From Salinimicrobium tongyeongense (GTDB lineage Bacteria; Bacteroidota; Bacteroidia; Flavobacteriales; Flavobacteriaceae), in contig NZ_CP069620.1 of assembly GCF_026109735.1 (NCBI RefSeq), positions 620,001 through 684,000 of the forward strand: a stretch of 64,000 bases of DNA, given 5' to 3'. A program made the translations under genes and the position numbers. The notes beneath the pieces were generated by a model that saw only the letters and a list, made by a program, of their open reading frames with translations, had not been told where the DNA came from and made no database searches. Positions 26,167 to 33,694 of the stretch are shown one piece after another. How positions within the stretch are numbered: the first letter of the stretch is position 1; every line of letters starts with the position of its first letter.

Positions 26167-28365
26167 TTATTCTTTTTTAAAGGATAATAAAAAGTTAGCA
26201 CCATTTAAAACTTTTTCTTCTTGGTTAACAATGAGTTTTATATCTGCATCTATCCTGTCCAAAAGCTCCTTAATAATGTATAAACCTAACCCTCTACCAT
26301 CAGATTTAGTAGAAAAAAATTCTTTAAAAATAATGTCCTTATTTTCAGGTTCTATTCCAATACCTGAATCAGCAAAAATAATGGTTCTAGACTCCTCATC
26401 TATAGAGATATGGATTTTCCTATTATCATTCTGCTGATCTAACCAGTAAAGAGAATTATCCATTAAATTGAGCATTACCTGAAGGATTAAACCTGTATTG
26501 GTTTTAACTAGAAAATCCTCCTCCCCTGTGAGAATAGAAAAATCAACATTATTTTTTAATTCTCTTCCAAAATATTTTGATATTCTTTGAATAGTATTTC
26601 TTACACTTACATTTTTCGTAACCTTTCTTGCTCTTCTAAATAAGGGTTGCAATACCTGTAGCTCTTGATATAAAAATTCTATGTTCTCCTTTAGTTCTAT
26701 AAAAAAACTCTTCAATTCTTCTACTTCAATTTCTTTTTTATCAAATCGTCGTATAAAGTCGGAAGTATTTTCTTGTAACCGTTTTAATAAAGCCATCGTG
26801 TCATGAGTCGCCTTTTCAACCACCATACCTGTCCCAGCTAAGTCTTGCGTTAATTCTATCTCTTCTCTTACTTTCGTTACATATAAATTTGTAATCTCAA
26901 AAAATTTTTGTGATCTGTCCAGAAGTTTCTTATCGTCTATTTTTGTTATGTAGTTCTGTAAATTTTTATAGGCGTCATCATACTTTTCATCAATTAACTT
27001 TCTCGTTGTCTCCTTCTCTAACTTCTTTTTTACCTTATCGATTTCAACTTCATCTTTCATTACTTTTAAGGAAGCTTGTAGTAGAGCTACAAATTCATCT
27101 TTAGAGCCGTTAATATTCATTAGGCCCTCCCGATCAGCCGAATCTCGTAGAATGGGATTTTCATCTTGACTGATAAAGACAAATCCTATTAAATCATTAT
27201 AACTGAAATAATTTCCAGCTCTATCTTCTGCCCGATATTTACTTAACTGTAACCAATCATCCCCTATTTCACCATAAGGGTAAACTCTTATATTATCCCG
27301 GTATAAATAAACAGAAGTTTCTTTCAGAAAATCCTTTTCCGACTTTTTTAAACCCTCTGACGGATTTTGTAAATCAAAACCATAAAAGAAAAACATAAAA
27401 TCACCGATATTGGACCTTTTCAATATTTGCCCCTCTTTATTAAAAAACGTTTCCTTGAAGAGCTTGAGCTTTTTTATGTCATACTTTATCTGATCGTCAT
27501 TACTGCTGAATAAGTCGAATTTAATGTTTTTGCTTTTGGTGTTATGCTTATAAGTTGCTTCTAATACCCCCTGAGAATTTATACTACCCTCGAAATAGAA
27601 AGGTGCCATTTCGGACATTTCATCAAAGGACATTAATTCCGTCTCATATTTTTCCTTCTCCCAAAAAATATCAACTTCAAAATCTTTGACGATGTTTAAA
27701 TTAGGTAAAGAGGGTGGCATCATCCTAAAAAAAGCATTAGACAATTTTTTTAGGTCCTTCTTGTGCCAATCATTTCTTAATGCGGATATTCTTATTAGAG
27801 TGCCTTGGTTTTTGGAATTTTTTATTTTTAATGGAACAGGATTTTCTTGCCATTCATTCAAAATTTGATCTAAGAACTTATCTCGATGACCACTCTCTAA
27901 AAAGTTGTCATCAGCATAAGAGGAAAAATCTAAAGTTAATTTAATCTCTTGTTTATCCTTCTTTTTGGTAAAAACTTCAACAAAGTCTCCTAATTTATAA
28001 ACAGCAAATCTTCCTACACCTTTATCCCCCTGCATCATACGTCCTTTATCGGTTCGACGTATAGAATCTTCTGACGATTTTTTCCTATTCAATTTATTTG
28101 GGGTCGCGGGTTTCATCCAGACATTTAAAATCGTGTCGAGATCCATACCTATACCATCATCTTCTATTTCAATGACTCCAGAAATGGGATTTGCATTTAA
28201 ACTAAAATTTTCAAATCGTAACTGTACCTTTTCTGCATCTGCATCATAGGAATTTTTTACAAGTTCAATCACACCTACCCATTTATCACTAATCAATTGG
28301 TCTCCCAAAATACTAATTAAACGGGCGTATGGCTGAAAAGGAACTTTTCCTGATTTTACTGCCAT
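26167..28365 (-). CDS. Double GHKL ATPase: MORC/Hsp90-like N-domain plus histidine-kinase-like C-domain
   Basis: 732-residue protein with two ATP-binding modules of the GHKL fold. N-terminal: ELVKNSYDADA (about 34-44), DDGIGMD (about 70), GDKGVGRFA (about 115), as in MORC/MutL/Hsp90-type ATPases. C-terminal: NLMDNSLYWLD (about 633), DSGIGIEPEN (about 666) and GRGLGLYIIKELL (690), the N, G1 and G2 boxes of a sensor kinase. A helical stretch with EKATHDTMALL (about 525) could be the phospho-His region. It starts 2 bases after the methyltransferase gene and abuts the receiver-like gene. MORC-like ATPases linked to DNA methylases are described in bacterial restriction-type systems; using phosphotransfer as the switch here is inference. 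Confidence 0.8.
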   Translation of the reverse strand: MAVKSGKVPFQPYARLISILGDQLISDKWVGVIELVKNSYDADAEKVQLRFENFSLNANPISGVIEIEDDGIGMDLDTILNVWMKPATPNKLNRKKSSEDSIRRTDKGRMMQGDKGVGRFAVYKLGDFVEVFTKKKDKQEIKLTLDFSSYADDNFLESGHRDKFLDQILNEWQENPVPLKIKNSKNQGTLIRISALRNDWHKKDLKKLSNAFFRMMPPSLPNLNIVKDFEVDIFWEKEKYETELMSFDEMSEMAPFYFEGSINSQGVLEATYKHNTKSKNIKFDLFSSNDDQIKYDIKKLKLFKETFFNKEGQILKRSNIGDFMFFFYGFDLQNPSEGLKKSEKDFLKETSVYLYRDNIRVYPYGEIGDDWLQLSKYRAEDRAGNYFSYNDLIGFVFISQDENPILRDSADREGLMNINGSKDEFVALLQASLKVMKDEVEIDKVKKKLEKETTRKLIDEKYDDAYKNLQNYITKIDDKKLLDRSQKFFEITNLYVTKVREEIELTQDLAGTGMVVEKATHDTMALLKRLQENTSDFIRRFDKKEIEVEELKSFFIELKENIEFLYQELQVLQPLFRRARKVTKNVSVRNTIQRISKYFGRELKNNVDFSILTGEEDFLVKTNTGLILQVMLNLMDNSLYWLDQQNDNRKIHISIDEESRTIIFADSGIGIEPENKDIIFKEFFSTKSDGRGLGLYIIKELLDRIDADIKLIVNQEEKVLNGANFLLSFKKE

Positions 28366-28367
28366 TG

Positions 28368-29630
28368 TTATTTTTTTGCAATTATTATATATTCCTCAGG
28401 ATATATCTTTTTACTGTTATTGTTTTTAAGGGTAGTGAACCTACCAGTGCTTTTATCTCTGATAGTTGGAATAAGTTTAAACGGAATAGATCTTTTAATG
28501 ACTCTCTCAATTTTAAACCCACTCAATTCCAGTAGCTCAGCAAAGATTTCTGCTGATTGTATTTTGACATCCTTAAATGTCGTATTTCCAAGGACAACAA
28601 ATGCCTTTCCTCCTTCTTTCAGAATTCTATACATCTCATCGGAAACATCTGCCATATCCTTAAAATAATTCGCAACTTCTTTAGCAGTTCTTAAATGCTT
28701 TTGCTCAAGTTTCTTAATTGTTCTTTGACCTAGGTGCGATTTGCACGTTAGGTCATTACCGTAGGAATAAAAAGTCCCTATAAATTTTTCTCTAAATTTG
28801 AGTAGGTCAGAAACATAATCAAACCAATAGCCTGTCAACTGGTGAAGATCGGCATATTCATAAGAGGTAACATAAGGCGGTGAAGTAATTACCGCGCTTA
28901 TAGAACCAGATGCAATAGATGTATTCCTGGCATCTTCCAGAAAAATATTGGATTTAGTTTGGGAGAAACCACTCCGCTCCAATTCATTTAGAAATTCCTG
29001 ATTTTTTTTTGACATTGACCTCACCTGTCGTTTAAAAGCAGTAAATACTTCTACAGGAATCTTGTCAGGATCAACCTGAGGTTTTGTGCTGGACTGTAAC
29101 CATTTAGAGCAATTTTTGAGAATATTCGACAGTGCAACAAGAAAAAAATCACGTATATTTTCGGTACCGTCTAATTCTAATACTGATTCATAGAGGAAAG
29201 CTATTTTATACTTCGCTTCAGGAAAAAACCAGTAATCTATTCGCTCATGTTTGGCTGAATTATAATAGTTGCGCTCCTCAAAAGTAGGGATTCTGTCTAG
29301 TAAGAATTCAAAGGACCTTTTTAGAAGAAGAGGCTCAATCGGGTGAGTCTTTACTCTGGCTATTAATTGTGCTACAGGATTTATATCAACGCCTACTGAT
29401 GTCAAACCGTGAACCTTCGATTCTACAAGTGTTGTCCCACAGCCGGCAAACAAATCGGCTATGATGTCGCCTGGGGTCGTGTGTTCTTCTATTATTTTCT
29501 TTACCAGATTCGGTAAAAATTTTGCAGGATACCTATGATAACCATGGGTCCATTGTTCCGTAGATCGAACATTTTTAAAAACCCAATCTTCACTTACTGG
29601 TATATTTTCAAAAGGAAAGGCGACTTCCAT
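28368..29630 (-). CDS. DNA amino-methyltransferase (N4-cytosine or N6-adenine)
   Basis: 420-residue methylase. The SAM-binding motif I is ADLFAGCGTTLVES (about 59-71), followed by GVDINPVAQLIA. The catalytic motif IV is TSPPYVTSYEYA (about residue 250); SPPY is usual for N4-cytosine but also occurs in adenine enzymes. It is the first gene of a three-gene operon (methylase, double ATPase, receiver-like protein) with 2- and 0-base gaps. A divergent DUF4365-like gene begins 200 bases away and may supply the nuclease. Role inferred: marks self DNA, or acts with the ATPase in defence. Confidence 0.88.
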   Translation of the reverse strand: MEVAFPFENIPVSEDWVFKNVRSTEQWTHGYHRYPAKFLPNLVKKIIEEHTTPGDIIADLFAGCGTTLVESKVHGLTSVGVDINPVAQLIARVKTHPIEPLLLKRSFEFLLDRIPTFEERNYYNSAKHERIDYWFFPEAKYKIAFLYESVLELDGTENIRDFFLVALSNILKNCSKWLQSSTKPQVDPDKIPVEVFTAFKRQVRSMSKKNQEFLNELERSGFSQTKSNIFLEDARNTSIASGSISAVITSPPYVTSYEYADLHQLTGYWFDYVSDLLKFREKFIGTFYSYGNDLTCKSHLGQRTIKKLEQKHLRTAKEVANYFKDMADVSDEMYRILKEGGKAFVVLGNTTFKDVKIQSAEIFAELLELSGFKIERVIKRSIPFKLIPTIRDKSTGRFTTLKNNNSKKIYPEEYIIIAKK

Positions 29631-29829
29631 ATTGATTGATTGATTTATTTCTTATTAATCATAAAATGATGATTACTTTTGACCAAAGATAGTTTTAAAT
29701 TCAACATCTGCAAGAGGCCGCAAGGCTTAACTACCGCTAAGATTTCCTTTAGATCCAAACAGTATTAAATAGCTCTAATTGCAAGATCAAAAATATATCA
29801 GTAGAAAAAATTTTTTGAATTTATAGCCG
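29631..29829. promoter_or_regulatory. Divergent promoter region of the methylase operon and DUF4365 gene
   Basis: 199 bases, AT-rich, between two divergently transcribed units. A short tandem ATTG ATTG ATTG array lies just before the methylase start. No clear operator was recognised. Confidence 0.45.
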
Positions 29830-30903
29830 ATGACAACCAGAAGAAATAAATTAATTGAAGATGAAGGTACAATCTACATACAAAATTTAGTTCGTAAGCA
29901 TAATTGTATTTACCAGGAAGTAGAATTAAAAAATGATCAAGGCAATGACTGCTATATAGAATTCATAACTAACGAAGTAGCCACGAGCTTTTGTGTTTTC
30001 GCTCAAATAAAATCGGGTAAATCGTACAGAGATAAATCAGGTTATAAAATTCCGACAGATCATAACCATTTAGCTTACTGGGCAAACCACACGAATCCGG
30101 TAGCAGGTATTGTTTATGATGAACTTAAGCAGGAAGCTTACTGGGTAAATATTTCCAAATATTTGAAGGAAAACCCTCTAATACTCAAGCAAAAAACTCA
30201 TTCCATCAGAGTCCCTAAGGCAAACAATTTTTCCCTCTTCACCTCCTTTAAAAATCATTTCACGCAATATATTCAGTATTATAAAAGTATGGAAAACTAT
30301 GGAAGAAGCTTGGATAATTTCGCTCAGATAGATAAACCTAATATCTGTTACGATGGTTTTAAATCTCTTTACTCTAATCATAGAAATAAGTCCTCAGCCT
30401 GGTATTACATGATTTCCAATTTTGGTAAAATTAGAGAATCAGATATTCACAGGAACATTTTAGGAGTAATCAGCAATTACATTCCAAGCGATGAAGTACT
30501 GTGGACCAACAAGAACAAGGAATTTTTATTCCAAAATAATATGCAGGAAAAGCTATCTAAATTGTTGACTGAGAGTTTCGGTTTGAAGGAGATTAGTTTA
30601 GCTATAGATTTTATGAGAGAGGGAATTGTAAGAGGAACTTTTAATTATAAGGTTTATAAAGTACTCTCTTTAATTGGATATATTCATGAGAAATTATTAA
30701 AAATAACATATTCGGAAACCCTCCCTGAAAGAAGAGATTTCGATTTTTGGCTGTTTATCCATTTTAGTCAAAGACATTCCCCCGATTTTACTATTAACAA
30801 AATCGATGACTATTTAAAGCAATTTCCTGACGCTGATCCTGATGGAGTAATACAGGGAATGAGGCAATCGCTTTTAAATCGGGAAAAAATCCCCATGGGT
30901 TAA
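29830..30903 (+). CDS. DUF4365-like protein, putative PD-(D/E)xK nuclease
   Basis: 357-residue protein. The first 130 residues fit DUF4365: an N-terminal helix with EDEGTIYIQNLV, then KNDQGNDCYIEFI (Asp about 37) and FAQIKSGKSYRDKSG (QxK about 60), arranged like the acidic and ExK/QxK residues of PD-(D/E)xK nucleases. The remaining 220 residues are helical and unrecognised. It is divergent from the methylase/ATPase/receiver operon and precedes the type III restriction operon by 106 bases. It may be the effector of the former; this is by neighbourhood only. Confidence 0.65.
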   Translation: MTTRRNKLIEDEGTIYIQNLVRKHNCIYQEVELKNDQGNDCYIEFITNEVATSFCVFAQIKSGKSYRDKSGYKIPTDHNHLAYWANHTNPVAGIVYDELKQEAYWVNISKYLKENPLILKQKTHSIRVPKANNFSLFTSFKNHFTQYIQYYKSMENYGRSLDNFAQIDKPNICYDGFKSLYSNHRNKSSAWYYMISNFGKIRESDIHRNILGVISNYIPSDEVLWTNKNKEFLFQNNMQEKLSKLLTESFGLKEISLAIDFMREGIVRGTFNYKVYKVLSLIGYIHEKLLKITYSETLPERRDFDFWLFIHFSQRHSPDFTINKIDDYLKQFPDADPDGVIQGMRQSLLNREKIPMG

Positions 30904-31009
30904 GGAAGGATAAGTTGGAGTCTTTCCCGCCCAACAACATCTTCATAAAAATTTAACCCTTTCAAAGTTTTTCCTAAATTGTCCTACTTAAATAATTTAC
31001 CAGAATTCT

Positions 31010-32902
31010 ATGAACGGCACCAGCTTAGCCCCTCAAAAAGAAAAACTTGAACAATTAAAAAAAATCTTACCCGAAGTCTTCAGCGAAGGAAAAATAGATT
31101 GGGAAAAATTAAAAGCAACGCTGGGAGAAGATATCAACTTCAGCAATGAACGTTATGTGCTCAACTGGGCCGGGAAGAGCGACGCTTTTAAAGCTATCCA
31201 AAGCCCTACGACTAAAACCTTAATTCCTGCTAAGAACGAATCTGTCAACTTTGATCAAACTGAAAACATCTTCATTGAAGGGGAAAACCTGGAGGTTCTA
31301 AAAATCCTTCAAAAAAGCTATTTCGGAAAGGTGAAGATGATTTACATTGACCCACCTTATAACACCGGGAACGACTCCTTTATCTATCCGGATAAGTTCT
31401 CAGAAACGAGACAAGAGTACCAAAAACGGGTTGGTGACATAGATGAGGAGGGCTACTTGACTCGGGAGGGTAATTATGCTAAAAACAGCAAGGAGAATGG
31501 CCAATATCACAGTAACTGGCTTAACATGATGTTCCCGCGGCTTTTCCTGGCGAAAAACCTTTTAAAGGAAAATGGGTTGATCTTCGTTTCTATAGATGAC
31601 AACGAAGTGCATAATCTCCGTCTTCTATTGAATGAGATTTTTGGAGAAGAAAATTTCGTTGCTTCTTTTATATGGGAGAAAAGAACAAACCGAGAAAATA
31701 GAAAAGTTGTTTCCAATAGGCATGATTATATTCTTTGCTATTCGAAATTACAAATAGAAGGGGTTCGAGCTATTAATCAACTTCCAATGAACAAAAAAGC
31801 CTTGTCAAATTATAAAAACCCTGATAATGACACCAGAGGCTTATGGAAATCTGACCCCGCAACTGCACAAGCTGGACACGGAACTAAGGCACAATTTTAT
31901 GATTTAATTGCACCAAACGGAAAAGTCCACAAACTTCAAAGTGGAAGATGTTGGTTATATACCAGTGATGTTATGAATGAAGCAATAGAAGATAATAGGA
32001 TTTGGTTTGGAAAAGATGGCAATGGGGTTCCAAGAGTAAAAACATATTTAACAGCAAAAGAAAGAGGATTAACACCAGAAACTATATTATTCGCTAATGA
32101 CGTTGGAACAACGGAATCTGCAAAAAATAAAATAAAAGATTTATTCGATGGGATTGCGGTATTTGAAACACCTAAATCAGTTAAGCTAGTAGAACGTTTA
32201 ATTCAAATGGGAACGAAAGATGGAATTGTTCTAGATTTTTTTTCTGGTTCGGGAACTTTAAATCACGCTGTGTCAAATGTTAATGCAAAAGATGGTGGCA
32301 ATAGAAAATCTATATCGGTTCAACTCCCCGAACAATGTGATGAAAAAAGCGAAGCTTATAAAGCAGGTTTTAAAACCATAGCTGATATTGCCAAAGAACG
32401 AATTCGTCGGGCGGGCAAGAAAATTGAAGAAGAAATAAAAGCTGAACAAGAAAAGAAAAAAGGAGAGTTAGGCTTTGAAGAAGAGAGCTCTTCTTCCCTG
32501 CCCGACCTAGGTTTTAAAGTTTTCAAACTTGCCGATAGTAACTTTAAACAATGGCAGCAAATTAAAAACAAAGATGCGGCCGCCCTGGAAGAACAAATGA
32601 AACTCTTTGTGGACCCGGTGAACAAAAAAGCCACTACGCAAAATATGGTTTATGAGCTTCTTCTTAAAAGTGGGAAGGATCTAAACAGCAGCATCCAAGA
32701 CAAAAAAGGCTTCACCTCCATAAACCAGGGAGAACTTATTTTTGTATTAGAAGAAGTAAACCAGGACATTTTCACGTCCATACTAGAAGAAAGCCCTCAA
32801 AAAGTGATTGCGCTGGATAAATTATTCAAGGGCAATGACCAGCTAAAAACTAATACTGCCCTGCAAATGAAAGATGCGGGAATTGAATTTAAAACTATTT
32901 AA
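31010..32902 (+). CDS. mod: Type III restriction-modification methyltransferase (Mod)
   Basis: 630-residue beta-class N6-adenine methylase that provides sequence recognition and protection. Motif IV DPPYNTG (D114-G120) precedes motif I DFFSGSGTL (about 408), the circular order typical of Mod. The segment between them is the target recognition domain. The middle of the gene (about 31660-32340) looks more A/T-rich than both flanks, hinting that the recognition domain was swapped in. HEPN and MNT genes and then res follow on the same strand with 2-base spacing or overlaps. Confidence 0.93.
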   Translation: MNGTSLAPQKEKLEQLKKILPEVFSEGKIDWEKLKATLGEDINFSNERYVLNWAGKSDAFKAIQSPTTKTLIPAKNESVNFDQTENIFIEGENLEVLKILQKSYFGKVKMIYIDPPYNTGNDSFIYPDKFSETRQEYQKRVGDIDEEGYLTREGNYAKNSKENGQYHSNWLNMMFPRLFLAKNLLKENGLIFVSIDDNEVHNLRLLLNEIFGEENFVASFIWEKRTNRENRKVVSNRHDYILCYSKLQIEGVRAINQLPMNKKALSNYKNPDNDTRGLWKSDPATAQAGHGTKAQFYDLIAPNGKVHKLQSGRCWLYTSDVMNEAIEDNRIWFGKDGNGVPRVKTYLTAKERGLTPETILFANDVGTTESAKNKIKDLFDGIAVFETPKSVKLVERLIQMGTKDGIVLDFFSGSGTLNHAVSNVNAKDGGNRKSISVQLPEQCDEKSEAYKAGFKTIADIAKERIRRAGKKIEEEIKAEQEKKKGELGFEEESSSSLPDLGFKVFKLADSNFKQWQQIKNKDAAALEEQMKLFVDPVNKKATTQNMVYELLLKSGKDLNSSIQDKKGFTSINQGELIFVLEEVNQDIFTSILEESPQKVIALDKLFKGNDQLKTNTALQMKDAGIEFKTI

Positions 32903-32904
32903 AT

Positions 32905-33396
32905 ATGGAGCAGGTAAGATGGAAGCAGCGATTCAATAATCTCGAAAAGGCTTTTCAGAAACTAAAACGTGGTTTGGATCTATTTGACTTTGAACTGTAC
33001 CAGGAAAAAAGAGTTGATCTAAGGGAAAATCTGGACACTAAAAATGAACAATTCCTTATGGGAGAACTTGAACAGTTAGATCTGGAAAGGGAAGGCCTTA
33101 TTCAGCGCTTTGAATATACTTTTGAACTATTTCTTCTCACCATGAAGGATTATATGAAATTCACAGGAGAAGCTCCCGAGGAAATTTCGGGCAACAGTGG
33201 TATCCTTAAAAAGGCTTTATCCCGTGGAATTATTGAAGATCACGATGGCTGGAGAAAAATGCTCAAATCCAGAAATCTCACCTCACATACTTACAACGAA
33301 GAAACTGCCGACGAAATTACCCGCGATATTATAGAGATTTTCTTTCCACTTATGCAAAAACTATATATTACCCTTGAGCAACAATACTTTAAATAA
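32905..33396 (+). CDS. HEPN-family toxin (HI0074-like) of an HEPN-MNT toxin-antitoxin pair
   Basis: 163-residue helical protein. It carries the RX4HXY motif exactly (R123, H128, Y130 in RNLTSHTY), the RNase active site of HEPN toxins; the Tyr is the residue that MNT antitoxins modify with AMP in the studied HepT/MntA pairs. It begins 2 bases after mod and overlaps the MNT gene by 23 bases. Older annotation would call it a nucleotidyltransferase substrate-binding protein. Its place inside a restriction operon suggests it acts as a back-up abortive response. Confidence 0.88.
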   Translation: MEQVRWKQRFNNLEKAFQKLKRGLDLFDFELYQEKRVDLRENLDTKNEQFLMGELEQLDLEREGLIQRFEYTFELFLLTMKDYMKFTGEAPEEISGNSGILKKALSRGIIEDHDGWRKMLKSRNLTSHTYNEETADEITRDIIEIFFPLMQKLYITLEQQYFK

Positions 33397-33694
33397 TTAC
33401 GGACTTTCTTCTGAGACTCTTAATCTACTCAACGATGTGTTTAGGAGTTTTCCGGAAATCGAAATGGTAAAAATATTTGGTTCTCGAGCTATGGGTAACT
33501 ATCGTCCAGGCTCTGATATCGATCTCGTTATTATTTCTCGTTATTTATCTCATGAAGAACATCTCAAAATCTTAAATGCGCTGGAGGACCTGGAGCTTCT
33601 TTACGAAATAGATTGTTTAAACTACAGGTCAATTAAAGAACCTGCACTTAAAGAACATATCGATGATTATGGTAAAATCTTATATAAGGCATGA
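33374..33694 (+). CDS. MNT-type minimal nucleotidyltransferase antitoxin (HI0073-like)
   Basis: 106-residue enzyme with the nucleotidyltransferase signature GS-x10-DxD (G36-S37 ... D48-I-D50 in GSRAMGNYRPGSDIDLVI). It would neutralise the HEPN partner by adding AMP to its motif tyrosine. The start is placed at a TTG at 33374, overlapping the HEPN gene, since no in-frame ATG lies before the conserved domain. Its stop overlaps the ATG of res (ATGA), so the pair is translationally locked into the restriction operon. Confidence 0.88.
   Translation: MSNNTLNNYGLSSETLNLLNDVFRSFPEIEMVKIFGSRAMGNYRPGSDIDLVIISRYLSHEEHLKILNALEDLELLYEIDCLNYRSIKEPALKEHIDDYGKILYKA

Noticed and set aside
29630-29660. Short ATTG tandem array before the methylase start
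   Set aside because: Only about three to four units in AT-rich DNA; could be a phase-variable tract, but it is too short to claim.
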